DNA of 64,000 nt from Paenibacillus turpanensis (GCF_011421635.1 NZ_WTLI01000006.1:67328-131327); one strand, 5' to 3'. Counted from the stretch's first letter, positions 8,693 through 17,966 are shown. The notes: generated from the sequence alone by a model not told the origin. Program-made: numbers and translations.

Positions 8693-8745
8693 AAAAAGCT
8701 TCCCTCCCCCTGCTTTAGATGCAGAGGAATGGGAAGCTTTTTATA
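8693..8745. terminator. Bidirectional terminator
   Basis: The arms AAAAAGCTTCCC (8693-8704) and GGGAAGCTTTTT (8731-8742) pair perfectly around a loop with an inner hairpin. T-runs on both strands suit the convergent genes on either side. Confidence 0.85.
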
Positions 8746-8833
8746 TCACAATCTATCCGATCCGATAAATTCAAACTTACGGCTGTACTTCACGTCTCCG
8801 GACACACCACGGCACACAACCCGCGCTCTGACC

Positions 8834-9376
8834 TTACTTCCGTCCCAGATTGAATTGAATTTCCACCGCATCCTCTAGAAAAACGACTTCCCGCACACCG
8901 ACTAACGAAGGAAGCAGGTTCTCCACAGGAAGAGAAACATTCGGCAGTATTACGAGACCGGCCGGAAGCCGGATATTTTTTATCATAGCCGCTTCATAAA
9001 CGCCCTGAACTTCCGGCGGCTGCCAACGAAGCCTATATTGCGCCGTCATCCCTACAGGAAAATGACGATAGGTAAGATTCAGATCCGCATACAGCAGCTC
9101 CCCGTCTAACCGGAAACGCGCTCCTTCCAGTGTCGTATGCGCTGGAATCGAGGCATGCGCAAGTAAAGCTTTCTTCAACAGATGATTAAGCTCCTCCTCG
9201 TACAGAAGAAGTGAAAAATGCCGCCGCTTCAGCATTTCAAGCGCTTTTTCTTTCACATTGGGCTGCGTATAGGATAAATCCAGCTGTTCCGTTGGCTTCA
9301 CATAGGTAAGCAGACTGACTGCCGCCGCACCGCCAAGGATTACAAACACAAGAAATCCTACGATCAGCTTCCTCAC
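8834..9376 (-). CDS. Membrane-anchored protein, YpmS-like (tentative)
   Basis: A 180-residue protein with one N-terminal membrane segment (LIVGFLVFVILGGAAAVSLL, about 4-23) and an extracytoplasmic beta-rich domain. The layout, and blocks such as SLPVENLLPS followed by a closing beta strand, recall the Bacillales YpmS/DUF2140 proteins of unknown function, but I hold that only as a resemblance. It is the last gene before a bidirectional terminator and lies 133 bp from the helicase gene on the same strand. Confidence 0.55.
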   Translation of the reverse strand: MRKLIVGFLVFVILGGAAAVSLLTYVKPTEQLDLSYTQPNVKEKALEMLKRRHFSLLLYEEELNHLLKKALLAHASIPAHTTLEGARFRLDGELLYADLNLTYRHFPVGMTAQYRLRWQPPEVQGVYEAAMIKNIRLPAGLVILPNVSLPVENLLPSLVGVREVVFLEDAVEIQFNLGRK

Positions 9377-9509
9377 TAGCTTCTCCTCCCGAAGGAACTA
9401 CTTATGTAGCCTTACTGCACTGCAAGCCTGCATGCGTCCCCATCTTACCTCTAATATGCCATGGTTGCATGACTCACAGGCGTGTGAAGGGAAGCGGCAC
9501 CAGTAGGCG

Positions 9510-10886
9510 CTATTTCTTCCCTTCCCCTTCACGCTTTTCCTTCAGCCACTTTGGAGCGCCTTTATCCTTCTGGTCGCGCTTGCGATCCGTTTTGGGCTTG
9601 CGCGCCGCCGGGACTGGTTCGCTTTTCTTGGACGCGCCCGCCGCTCCATGAGGCTGACGGTCCGACGCGCCCTTGCTGCCTGGACGCGCTGCGATTCTCG
9701 CTCCCGGTGCTCTTGCTCCCGGCCTTGCCGCGCCCCTGGTCCTGCGCCGTGCTTCTTCCGGGTCCGCGAGCTTGCCGTGGAGCAAAGCTTGCTCCTCGAT
9801 GTCGAGCCCAAGTGAAGCGGCAAATTTACGGATAATGAAGCGCTGCCGCTCCGTAATAATCGAAATTACGCTTCCGCCCCGGCCCATACGTCCCGTCCGG
9901 CCGGACCGGTGCACATAATGCTCCGCGTCGATCGCCGGATCAAAGTGAATGACATGCGTAACCCCTTCGATGTCCAAGCCTCTTGCGGCAATATCGGTAG
10001 CCACAAGCACCTGCGTTTTCCCTTCGCGGAAACGGTTCAATACAGCTGCACGCTCCTGCTTGTTGGAATCAGCATAAAGCGCCGAAACCGAAATGCCGTG
10101 ATAATCGAGCTTCGCCGCCACTTCTCCGATGGCATCCGTTTCATTTACAAATAACAGGACAGAGCCCGTTTCCTCATTGCGGATAAGCCTCCGTGCGACA
10201 TCGACTTTGTCGCGCTCCTGGCAGACGACAAACAGATGCTCCACCTTCTTTTCTTCGCGGCCCAGCCCCTCGGTGCGGATCGTTTCCGGATCGCGCATCC
10301 ATTTGCCCGCCATCGATACAATCGCGTTCGTTATCGTCGCCGATACAAAGACGAGCTGACGGTCGCGGAGCGCGCTGTAAATGATGTCGTCTACCTCGGT
10401 GGACGAGCCGAGCTCGAACACCTGATCCACTTCATCGACCACAATCGTGCGAATGGCGTGCATCTTCAGCTTGCGCATTTTAATCAGCTCAAGCACACGG
10501 CCTGGAGTCCCGACGATGAGCTGCGGATGCTCACGCAGCCGCTCTACCTGACGCGTTACTGCAGCCCCGCCGATTAAAGAAAGCACGCTGTGCGCTGAAC
10601 CTTCCAGCAGGTCTTGGGCAACCTTCGTCACCTGCATGCCGAGCTCCCGGGTCGGTACTAGCACGAGCGCCTGCGGCTCCTTCACGTCCGGCGTAAGCTT
10701 TTCGCATAGCGGAAGTAAATAGGCGAGCGTTTTGCCGCTCCCGGTTTTCGATTCGATAATGGTATCGCGGCCGGAGAGCAGCAGCGGAAGCGCCTCTTTC
10801 TGTACCGCTACCGGCTCGGTTATTCCCGCTTCTGTCAGACGCTCGCAAAGCGGCGTTGAAATTCCTAACTGTGCAAATTGGTTCAT
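9510..10886 (-). CDS. DEAD-box-family RNA helicase (DEVD variant)
   Basis: An ATP-dependent RNA helicase of 458 residues. The visible motifs are the Q-motif glutamine (Q29), SKTGSGKT (motif I, 46-53), PTREL (Ia, 78-82), TPGR (Ib, 127-130), DEVD (motif II, 151-154), SAT (III, 182-184), the RGLD of motif V and HRSGRTGRMG (VI). Motif II reads DEVD instead of DEAD. The C-terminal about 85 residues are a basic Arg/Lys/Gly/Pro/Ala tail, likely RNA-binding. The family works in ribosome assembly and mRNA turnover. It is divergent from a small gene at 10994. Confidence 0.92.
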   Translation of the reverse strand: MNQFAQLGISTPLCERLTEAGITEPVAVQKEALPLLLSGRDTIIESKTGSGKTLAYLLPLCEKLTPDVKEPQALVLVPTRELGMQVTKVAQDLLEGSAHSVLSLIGGAAVTRQVERLREHPQLIVGTPGRVLELIKMRKLKMHAIRTIVVDEVDQVFELGSSTEVDDIIYSALRDRQLVFVSATITNAIVSMAGKWMRDPETIRTEGLGREEKKVEHLFVVCQERDKVDVARRLIRNEETGSVLLFVNETDAIGEVAAKLDYHGISVSALYADSNKQERAAVLNRFREGKTQVLVATDIAARGLDIEGVTHVIHFDPAIDAEHYVHRSGRTGRMGRGGSVISIITERQRFIIRKFAASLGLDIEEQALLHGKLADPEEARRRTRGAARPGARAPGARIAARPGSKGASDRQPHGAAGASKKSEPVPAARKPKTDRKRDQKDKGAPKWLKEKREGEGKK

Positions 10887-10912
10887 GTTCTACCTCTCTC
10901 TATCTAGATTCT

Positions 10913-10942
10913 TTGACACCCGCCTTGGAAATACGGTAGACT
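10913..10942 (+). promoter_or_regulatory. Probable promoter for the 88-residue gene
   Basis: A perfect -35 TTGACA (10913-10918) is followed after 18 bases by TAGACT (10937-10942). Confidence 0.5.
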
Positions 10943-10993
10943 TTGGAAGATAAAAACACGAAAATATTAGGAATCTAAGGCGGTGTACACCTC

Positions 10994-11260
10994 ATGCTCG
11001 ATCCCATTTCCAAAGATCAATTCCAAGGTCTAGTGGAAAAATTTACTGAACTTCTTGTTGGAGAAGCTACCCCTGAGCTCGTCGAAAACGTAACCTATTG
11101 GGCGCTCTACAACCACATCCATAAAACAATGCCTGCTCTTACTCAGCATTGGACACAAGAGCATCCCGAAGGAAAAGCAGCGGTTCGTCATTTATTTGAA
11201 GAAATTAAACGTCTTCACCAGTCCCGCTCCAATCAGGGACCCGCTTCTACTTCTGATTAA
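10994..11260 (+). CDS. Small hypothetical protein (88 residues)
   Basis: The product is soluble and largely helical, with many Glu, His and Leu residues and no signal or membrane segment. AAGGCGG lies about 11 bases before the ATG, and a TTGACA promoter lies upstream. The last 14 bases overlap, tail to tail, the 3' end of the SDR gene on the other strand. I do not recognise the family. Confidence 0.65.
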   Translation: MLDPISKDQFQGLVEKFTELLVGEATPELVENVTYWALYNHIHKTMPALTQHWTQEHPEGKAAVRHLFEEIKRLHQSRSNQGPASTSD

Positions 11261-12014
11261 AAAGCTTACCGCCCAGCCTGTCGATCATAGCCGGAAACAT
11301 GTTGTAGAGCACCGCGCCTGCACCAAGAAAGCCGGGGATGTTCTCTTCCCGGGATCCGGTACGAACGGCTCGAACAATCCGTGAAGCAACCAGCTCCGGG
11401 GTAATCATCATTCGGCGCATCCGTTTCGCATACTGCCCGCTCGGATCGGCGATACCGAAAAATCCGGTATCGACCGGTCCCGGGTTGATGGCCGTTACCC
11501 TTATGCCGAATGGCACGGATTCCTGACGCAGCGCATTGGTGAATCCGAGCACGGCATGCTTGGTAGCCGAGTAACCGGAAGACTTCGATGTGGCTACCTT
11601 TCCTGCCAGTGAGGCAACGTTCACAATATGCCCGCTCCCTCTGCTCATCATTCCCTCCATTACCGCCTTCGTGCACCGTACCGTTCCTAAATAATTCACG
11701 TTCATCATCGACTCGAAGTTCTCAATTGTCCCTTCCAAAACACTTTCAAATATACCATAGCCTGCATTGTTCACCAGCACATCGATCCGACCATATGTAT
11801 GTTCAATGCGTGAAATAACATTCTGTACCTCTTCATCGGAGGTTACATCCAGTACTACGGCTTCTGCAGCTGTCCCGACAAGCGGCGCAAGCTTCGCTTC
11901 TGTTCTGCCTGTGGCGATAACCACTGCTCCCTCGGATGCGAATCGCTTAACGGCAGCAGCTCCGATCCCCCCGGCGGCTCCGGTAACTACAACAATTTTC
12001 CCGCGAATATCCAT
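11247..12014 (-). CDS. SDR-family NAD(P)-dependent oxidoreductase
   Basis: A classical short-chain dehydrogenase/reductase of 255 residues. Cofactor motif TGAAGGIG lies at about 11-18, VLVNNAG near 85, a conserved Ser region (VNVASLAG) and the catalytic YSATK. NPGPV follows, as in classical members. The C-terminal part is compatible with an oxidoreductase of lipids or small alcohols, but the substrate is not deducible. The gene starts only about 12 bases after the cheX terminator, leaving no room for its own promoter there, so expression depends on read-through or on a promoter inside cheX. Confidence 0.9.
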   Translation of the reverse strand: MDIRGKIVVVTGAAGGIGAAAVKRFASEGAVVIATGRTEAKLAPLVGTAAEAVVLDVTSDEEVQNVISRIEHTYGRIDVLVNNAGYGIFESVLEGTIENFESMMNVNYLGTVRCTKAVMEGMMSRGSGHIVNVASLAGKVATSKSSGYSATKHAVLGFTNALRQESVPFGIRVTAINPGPVDTGFFGIADPSGQYAKRMRRMMITPELVASRIVRAVRTGSREENIPGFLGAGAVLYNMFPAMIDRLGGKLFNQK

Positions 12015-12026
12015 TCCGTCACCCCG

Positions 12027-12060
12027 AAAAAAAAAGTGGAAGCTAGAATAGCCTCCACTT
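12027..12060 (-). terminator. Terminator or attenuator between cheX and the SDR gene
   Basis: On the minus strand AGTGGA...TCCACT arms enclose a short loop and are followed by nine T residues. It starts 4 bases after the cheX stop and ends about 12 bases before the SDR start codon. Confidence 0.85.
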
Positions 12061-12064
12061 CATA

Positions 12065-12526
12065 TTAAGTCATTAGCACGGTAATTTCCAAATCTCCGAT
12101 GCCTTCCATGGAAAGGGGAATGCAGAGCGCCTTCTTCACCGAAGTAAAACCAGCTTCCTGCGCGTCCTTCAACAGCTTCGGCGGTGTAATATCCACCTCT
12201 ACGCCTTGATTAAACAGCATCGTCGACGCGTTGCCGCTGATCATATTCCCAAGCTCAGAAATTGCACTTTGTCCGATCTCGTCTAATTCCGCTAACTCAA
12301 AACCGCCCATCATGGCAGATGCCATTCGGATTGCTACGCTCTCATGAAACCCGAATACGATGTCCCCTGACATTTGTCCCTTAACCCCGATTTGAATCCA
12401 TACGTGGTTTTCAACAAGCTTCACGTCTTTAACTCCGAGTTGTCCTGTTGTTGGCTTGACGTTCGCCACTTGTTCAATAACAAGTCTCGCTGACTCGAGG
12501 AACGGATTGATATGCTCAGCCTTCAT
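12065..12526 (-). CDS. cheX: CheX-type chemotaxis phosphatase
   Basis: A 153-residue protein of the CheC/CheX/FliY family, which dephosphorylates CheY-P in motility signalling. The active-site signature appears as SELGNMISGNA (Glu and Asn three residues apart), and only one such helix is seen, as expected for CheX. AAGGAG lies 9 bases before the ATG. No other chemotaxis gene is nearby, which is common for stand-alone CheX genes. Confidence 0.88.
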   Translation of the reverse strand: MKAEHINPFLESARLVIEQVANVKPTTGQLGVKDVKLVENHVWIQIGVKGQMSGDIVFGFHESVAIRMASAMMGGFELAELDEIGQSAISELGNMISGNASTMLFNQGVEVDITPPKLLKDAQEAGFTSVKKALCIPLSMEGIGDLEITVLMT

Positions 12527-12580
12527 TCGAGTGTCTCCTTTAGATCGACATAATTCGCGATTTTTTGTAAAAGTAGTTTT

Positions 12581-12608
12581 ATTATACTGTAATTATGGCT
12601 CTCCGTCA
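12581..12608 (-). promoter_or_regulatory. Probable cheX promoter
   Basis: On the minus strand TGACGG (12603-12608) and TATAAT (12581-12586) are separated by 16 bases. Confidence 0.5.
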
Positions 12609-12729
12609 TTGGATTTTTCGAACTTTCCAAATAATAACAAGCTTTTCTGAGATTCTTCTTCTAAAAAACGAGGGATTATCCGACAAATAATAGGTAAAAA
12701 GGAGTGGCTATCCATTTCCTCAGCGATAC

Positions 12730-12762
12730 AAAAGGCCCCGCCCTTCGGGCAGGACCTTAGTC
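12730..12762 (-). terminator. Terminator after the Atg22-type MFS gene
   Basis: GC-rich arms (AAGGTCCTGCCC / GGGCGGGGCCTT on the minus strand) surround a GAA-type loop and are followed by TTTT, within 10 bases of the stop at 12771. Confidence 0.85.
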
Positions 12763-12770
12763 ATAAATAT

Positions 12771-14090
12771 TCACTTCATTGCAGAGCGCGGCGGCGAACT
12801 ATCCGTAAACCTTGGTTGACGTGGAACACGGTCCGCTAACGCTTCCTGCTCTCCTTTTCTCAAGTCCACCGAACGCAGAATCAGCATCCCGATTACAAAG
12901 AAGACCAGCAGCGCGAAAATGCCCCATCTCCCCGTTCCCGATACTTGGCTGACCAGCCCGAACACAAGCGGACCGAGCATCGACGTAAACTTGCTTGAGA
13001 CGCTGAGAAAGCCGAAATATTCAGCCGACTGCGCAGGCGGGATCAAGCGGCTGTATATTGAGCGGGCAATCGACTGGCTGCCTCCCTGCACCAGGCCGAC
13101 CATCGCTGCCAGCAAATAAAACTGCCATGCCTCCTGCATAAAATATCCAAGCAGCACTATGAGGACATAAACGCCTAGCGACAGCTGCAGCGAGGTTTTC
13201 GATCCAAGCCGTTCCGCAATTTTGCCGAACAATAACGTAAACGGAATCCCAACGAATTGTGTAATCAGCAGCGCTGTAATTAAATGCGAGGTGCCGATGC
13301 CAATTTCTTTGCCATAAATCGTCGCCATCGTAATAATGGTGCTGATGCCGTCATTAAAAAACCAGAAGGCAACCATATATTTAAGCAGCTCCCGGTAGCC
13401 GAGAATCTGCTTCAAGGTCTTCAACGTCTGCGCCGTGCCCATCTGTACATACTTGGCAGGTGAAACCTTCGGTCCTGTCGGACGGTCCTTCAGATGCCGG
13501 AACAACGGCAGTGAAAACACAAACCACCAAACGGCCACCGATACAAACGATATTCGTATCGCCATAACCGTATCCGGAAGCCCGAACCACGCAGGCTTCA
13601 TAATCATGGCTAAATTAATCGCGAGCAAAATCCCCCCGCCAAGATAACCGGAGGCATAGCCCCTTGCCGAAACCATGTCCCGCTTCCCGGGTTCCGCCAC
13701 ATCGCCAAGCAGCGCGTCATAAAACGTATTAGCGCCGGAAAATCCGATCGTCCCTGCAACAAACAAAAGTGAGGTTAGCAGCCAATCGCCTTCCCCGACG
13801 AAATAGAACAGAGCCGAAGCACATACCCCGATATAACAAAACAGCCTCACACTGCGCACTCTCCGGCCCGACAGATCCGCAGCCGCTCCTAGAATCGGCG
13901 ACAAAAATGCAAGAATGAGCATCGCCGCAAACTGAGTATATCCCCAATATGCGGTCCGCAAATGAGGCTCAAGGGTTTTAGCGGCTACATCGCTATAAAA
14001 GATAGGAAGCACGGCGGCAATCATCGTTGTGGCAAATGCAGAGTTCGCCCAATCGTACATAATCCATGCCCGGGTTTGTTTCTTGTTCAA
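12771..14090 (-). CDS. MFS transporter, Atg22/YxiO-like (UMF1 family)
   Basis: A 439-residue polytopic transporter. The N-terminal MYDWANSAFATTMIAAVLPIF is the hallmark of the Atg22-like UMF1 family, whose bacterial members (such as YxiO) have unknown substrates. About 12 hydrophobic segments are visible, including GGSQSIARSIYSRLIPPAQ between two of them. It has its own terminator and a 166-bp upstream gap. Confidence 0.9.
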   Translation of the reverse strand: MNKKQTRAWIMYDWANSAFATTMIAAVLPIFYSDVAAKTLEPHLRTAYWGYTQFAAMLILAFLSPILGAAADLSGRRVRSVRLFCYIGVCASALFYFVGEGDWLLTSLLFVAGTIGFSGANTFYDALLGDVAEPGKRDMVSARGYASGYLGGGILLAINLAMIMKPAWFGLPDTVMAIRISFVSVAVWWFVFSLPLFRHLKDRPTGPKVSPAKYVQMGTAQTLKTLKQILGYRELLKYMVAFWFFNDGISTIITMATIYGKEIGIGTSHLITALLITQFVGIPFTLLFGKIAERLGSKTSLQLSLGVYVLIVLLGYFMQEAWQFYLLAAMVGLVQGGSQSIARSIYSRLIPPAQSAEYFGFLSVSSKFTSMLGPLVFGLVSQVSGTGRWGIFALLVFFVIGMLILRSVDLRKGEQEALADRVPRQPRFTDSSPPRSAMK

Positions 14091-14192
14091 GGTTACTCCT
14101 CCCGTTTTTTACCTTTATTATCCCTTAATTGTAAACGAGAGCCTTAATCCTGACACTACTTTATAATATTAAGTTCTTATGAAGACAAGCAT

Positions 14193-14228
14193 AAAAAGCC
14201 CGCTGAGACGATGCTCAACAGGCTTCTT
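14193..14228 (-). terminator. Terminator after the DHA2 exporter gene
   Basis: AAGCC-GTTGAG and CTCAGCGGGCTT arms with a short loop are followed by TTTTT on the minus strand. Confidence 0.8.
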
Positions 14229-14256
14229 TATCACATAGATACTATAGAACCAAGCG

Positions 14257-15816
14257 TCAGTGCGTCGTGGCAGGCCCGGTTTCCCCGCTGCCGCCAGGGC
14301 TTTTCTGACCTCCTCTGGAGGGAAACTCCAGCTTCGCGCTGCCCATCATCATAATAAACACGAAGGACAGGACCGGGAACACGATGCAGAGTAGATACAC
14401 ATTGGCAATGGATCCGGCTAAAGCTTCCGTCATTTTTCCCAAAGCCTCCGGGGAAACCCCTGCGCGGAATTCCGGCTGCAGCAGCAGCCGCGGATCGCCG
14501 ATCTGGCTGGACGCCGCCGCCCCAAGCGACTGTTCGAGATTTATGCTAAGCGAATGCTTTTGAATCGCACCTAGAACGGTAACACCCAGCGCGGAGCCAA
14601 TCGTACGGAAAAATACGATCATGGAGGTTACCGAGCCTTTATAACGGTCCTCTACCTTATGGAGTGCGGACAAGTTCAGCACGCTGAACGATACGCCAAT
14701 CCCAAGCCCGAGCAAGATCATATATGCCGTGACGGTCCATCTTTGCGTTCCAACGCCAAGCCCCGCGAGCAGCACCATACTGATCAGCAGCAGTGTCACC
14801 GAGCCGAGCATGATGTTGCGGTAGGAGGTTTTCCCGATCAGCCGCCCGCCAAAGACACTGCTCACTACGACGCTCAGCTGCATCGGTGTTAAGATGGTGC
14901 CCGAGGTGGTCGCCGAACCGCCCAGTACCCCCTGCACAAATAGCGGGATATAGGTGGCCGCCGAAATAAGCACCGCGCCATAAAAGAAGCTGACAAAATT
15001 ACTTGAGGTAAACAATGGGTTACGGAATAGGGCAAGCTGAATAATCGGCTCGCTCACCTTCGCCTCCCATAGTAAAAACACGACCAGCAGCACCGCAAAA
15101 ACAGCAAACAAACCGATAATTTGCCACGATCCCCATTCATAGAGGACGCCGTTCACCTTCGTTCCGCCAAGCTCCAGAGCGAACATTAAGCTTAGTATGG
15201 CTGCCGTAAGCATTACCGCCCCCAGCCAATCGATGCGCTGCTTTCTTTTTTCCCGGGATTCATGATAACCCCATATTATTAATCCAATCGAGATGACGCC
15301 GAGCGGAAGATTTATGTAAAAGTTCCAGGTCCAATGGACATGATCGGTAAAAAATGCCCCGAGGCTTGGCCCAAGTACGCTGGACAAGCCGAATACGGCG
15401 CCGAACAGCCCCTGCATTTTTCCTCCCTTCTCGGGCGGAAAAATATCAAAAATGATCGTAAATACGATCGGCATCAACGCCCCGCCGCCAATCCCTTGAA
15501 CCGCGCGGTAAATAATCAGCTCCGTCATCGTTGTAGCCAAACCGCAAAGCGCGGACCCGATCATAAACACAATGAGGCCAGCTAGAAAAAACAGCTTCCT
15601 TCCGTACATATCCGAGAGCTTTCCGAATATCGGCGTTGCTACAACCGTTGCAATCATATAAGCGGAGAACACCCAAGTAAAATATTCCAGACCGCCCAGC
15701 TCCGCCACGATCGTAGGCATGGCCGTTGCGACGATTGTCTGATCCAGAGCCGCCATAAATAAAGCTAGCGCTAGACCGAGCACCGCCGCTTTCATATTCG
15801 TTTTTGACCGATCCAT
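14257..15816 (-). CDS. DHA2-family MFS drug exporter (EmrB/QacA type)
   Basis: A 519-residue, roughly 14-helix drug:proton antiporter. LDQTIVATAMPTI (helix 1) and GKLSDMYGRKLFF (motif A) are diagnostic of the EmrB/QacA group. ATG at 15816 is chosen because GGAG lies 8 bases upstream; the longer frame to 15924 would overlap the LysR start. It diverges from a LysR gene 106 bp away, a usual layout for a LysR-controlled exporter. The drug substrate cannot be told. Confidence 0.9.
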   Translation of the reverse strand: MDRSKTNMKAAVLGLALALFMAALDQTIVATAMPTIVAELGGLEYFTWVFSAYMIATVVATPIFGKLSDMYGRKLFFLAGLIVFMIGSALCGLATTMTELIIYRAVQGIGGGALMPIVFTIIFDIFPPEKGGKMQGLFGAVFGLSSVLGPSLGAFFTDHVHWTWNFYINLPLGVISIGLIIWGYHESREKRKQRIDWLGAVMLTAAILSLMFALELGGTKVNGVLYEWGSWQIIGLFAVFAVLLVVFLLWEAKVSEPIIQLALFRNPLFTSSNFVSFFYGAVLISAATYIPLFVQGVLGGSATTSGTILTPMQLSVVVSSVFGGRLIGKTSYRNIMLGSVTLLLISMVLLAGLGVGTQRWTVTAYMILLGLGIGVSFSVLNLSALHKVEDRYKGSVTSMIVFFRTIGSALGVTVLGAIQKHSLSINLEQSLGAAASSQIGDPRLLLQPEFRAGVSPEALGKMTEALAGSIANVYLLCIVFPVLSFVFIMMMGSAKLEFPSRGGQKSPGGSGETGPATTH

Positions 15817-15838
15817 CGTTTCATCTCCACTCCTTTGC

Positions 15839-15850
15839 AATAGCCCTATT
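15839..15850. promoter_or_regulatory. Inverted repeat, possible LysR operator
   Basis: AATAG-CC-CTATT is a dyad in the 106-bp gap between the divergent DHA2 exporter and LysR genes. The position suits a shared LysR-type binding site; this is inference. Confidence 0.35.
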
Positions 15851-15922
15851 ATACTTTTGGTTTTGCAACTCTTCAAATTTTGGTAACATGAATAGTATAG
15901 GCTTGAATCGGGAGGTGTTTGC

Positions 15923-16825
15923 ATGAATTTAAATCAGCTTGAGACCTTTGTCACCGTTTCGAAAACGATGAGCTTCCGTAAAGCGGCGGAGCTGCTGAAT
16001 TTAACGCAACCGGCGGTATCGGCGCAAATCCGCAGCTTGGAAGAAGAATTCGGAGCCATTCTTGTGGACCGCAACCAGCCGGTCGGATTGACCGACAGCG
16101 GGAAGCTTTTTTTGGAGCATGCCGAACAGGTACTGCAAATCGTAAGCGATCTCAAGCAAAAGCTGGACGATATTAACCAAACCCCTCAGGGACATATCCA
16201 GCTGGGAACGACGACCTCGATTGCGATGCAAATATTGCCGCGCGTGTTGTCTTATTTTCAAGATTCTTTTCCCCTGATTAAAACAACAATACATTCGATG
16301 CCTTCTTCCCAAATTATGACAAGCGTAGAAAACGGTATCATCGATATTGGCATCGCTTACCTGTTTGAAAAGCATCCGAATCTCGAATCATCCGTTCTCT
16401 ACTATGATACGTTCGAGCTTGTCGTTTCCCCCGAGCATCCGCTTTCGAAGCACCGGCATACGACAATCGAAGCTCTTCGGGACGTGCCGTTTGTCATGCT
16501 TGCACCGGAAACGGCAGGACGGAGGTTCGTCGACAATATTTTTGCGAGATATAACATTACGCCGCAAATCGTGATGGAGCTGTCGAGCAGCGAGGAAGTT
16601 AAGCGGATGGTTGAATTAAACCTCGGGGCCGGAATTATTTCCAATCTTTCCATATTGAAAGAACTGAAGCAGGGAACACTGAAGCTGATTCATGTAAATG
16701 AATTGGAAATTACACACCCTGTCGGCGTCATCTATAAATCGAGCCGTTACCTCAATTCGGCGATGCAGCAGTTTTTACGCGATTTAAAAGGTATGCCGGA
16801 GACGCAATTTTTAGGCACGGAGTGA
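15923..16825 (+). CDS. LysR-family transcriptional regulator
   Basis: 300 residues with an N-terminal helix-turn-helix (MSFRKAAELLNLTQPAVSAQI, typical LysR) and a C-terminal periplasmic-binding-like effector domain starting at about 90 (GHIQLGTTTSIAMQILP). GGGAGG lies about 8 bases upstream of the ATG. It is divergent from the DHA2 exporter and is likely its regulator. Confidence 0.9.
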   Translation: MNLNQLETFVTVSKTMSFRKAAELLNLTQPAVSAQIRSLEEEFGAILVDRNQPVGLTDSGKLFLEHAEQVLQIVSDLKQKLDDINQTPQGHIQLGTTTSIAMQILPRVLSYFQDSFPLIKTTIHSMPSSQIMTSVENGIIDIGIAYLFEKHPNLESSVLYYDTFELVVSPEHPLSKHRHTTIEALRDVPFVMLAPETAGRRFVDNIFARYNITPQIVMELSSSEEVKRMVELNLGAGIISNLSILKELKQGTLKLIHVNELEITHPVGVIYKSSRYLNSAMQQFLRDLKGMPETQFLGTE

Positions 16826-16867
16826 GCACAATACACTCAGGATCCAGTTGAAGGAAGGAGCACCAGC

Positions 16868-17674
16868 ATGAAGTTTGATTTACATACGCATCATGACCGC
16901 TGCGGACATGCGGAAGGCGGCATCCGCGATTATATTGAAGCGGCGATTCGCCATGGCCTCGGTGTTATCGGCATTTCCGATCACTCCCCTTATTTCGGGG
17001 AAAAGAAAGATCACCCCTGGCCGAAAATTACGATGGCCAAAAGCGATTTTCCGAATTACATCGACGAGGTGCTCCGGCTGAAGCAGGAATATGCCGGACG
17101 CATTGAAGTGCTGCTTGGGGTGGAATCGGACTTTTTTCCAGAGCACGCACAGGTATATAAAGAGGTGTATGAGCGGTACCCATTCGACTATATTATTGGC
17201 TCTGTACACCAATCGGGCGGCGTTAGCATCTTTAATAAGCGACGTTGGAACGGATTGACGGAGAAGGAAAAGATCGCCCATAAGGAAGAATACTACCGCT
17301 TAATTACCGAATCCGCAAAGAGCGGTATGTTTGATATTCTTGGCCATATCGACGCGATGAAGGGATTTTATCCCGCCTTTTCCGATATTCAGACCGATGC
17401 TGTGGACAAAACGTTAAAGGTCATTGGCGAGGCCGATATTGCCATTGAAATTAACACGTCGGGCAAAACCAAAGACTGCGGCGGCTGGTACCCGTCCGAT
17501 TCGATATTAGAACGCGCGCTGCATTATAATGTCCAGGTTACCTTCGGCTCCGACGCCCATGTACCGGATCGTGTAGGCGATGAATGGGACCAGGTAGCCA
17601 AGCGGCTGAAAGAAATCGGGTTTAGCCAATGGGTTTATTTCCGCCAGCGCAAGCGTATTGCCGTCCCCCTATAA
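16868..17674 (+). CDS. hisJ: PHP-domain histidinol-phosphatase
   Basis: A 268-residue PHP-superfamily phosphatase of the HisJ/HisK type, which makes histidinol from L-histidinol phosphate. Metal-binding motifs are DLHTHHDRCGHA at the N-terminus, ISDHS at about 37-41, GVESDFF near 80, GSVHQS and a C-terminal GSDAHVPDRVG. GAAGGAG lies 7-8 bases before the ATG. It lies 42 bp after the LysR gene. The other his genes are not in view, as is usual for this unlinked phosphatase. Confidence 0.9.
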   Translation: MKFDLHTHHDRCGHAEGGIRDYIEAAIRHGLGVIGISDHSPYFGEKKDHPWPKITMAKSDFPNYIDEVLRLKQEYAGRIEVLLGVESDFFPEHAQVYKEVYERYPFDYIIGSVHQSGGVSIFNKRRWNGLTEKEKIAHKEEYYRLITESAKSGMFDILGHIDAMKGFYPAFSDIQTDAVDKTLKVIGEADIAIEINTSGKTKDCGGWYPSDSILERALHYNVQVTFGSDAHVPDRVGDEWDQVAKRLKEIGFSQWVYFRQRKRIAVPL

Positions 17675-17699
17675 TCTAGTGCCGCCAAGTCTTTATTCC

Positions 17700-17730
17700 G
17701 TTACCGCCAGTGCCAAAGCTGTGCGGTAAC
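17700..17730. other. Stem-loop downstream of hisJ
   Basis: GTTACCGC (17700-17707) pairs with GCGGTAAC (17723-17730). No T-run follows, so it may be a processing site or a weak terminator. The rest of the 292-bp gap to 17967 holds the promoter listed below and nothing else I could support. Confidence 0.45.
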
Positions 17731-17864
17731 GATTGCAGCGGCTCCCCTTCCTTTACTGCATACCTCGATCACAACAAAATCTCGTTTTGTATTGTCCTTC
17801 CATCCCCCTCTTCTACTAATGGATTCATATGAATACATCGAGGCTTGCATCAGCTGATCCTTTT

Positions 17865-17892
17865 TTCACAATAGTTAATGGCATGATATAAT
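17865..17892 (+). promoter_or_regulatory. Probable promoter for the EamA transporter gene
   Basis: TTCACA (17865-17870) and TATAAT (17887-17892) are separated by 16 bases, about 75 bp before the start codon. Confidence 0.55.
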
Positions 17893-17966
17893 TTCATACG
17901 GGAGTCAAAGTCACAATTTTAACAGGAGAGGACCGAAGGCTGCGGCGTCGGTCGAATCGTTGATGT

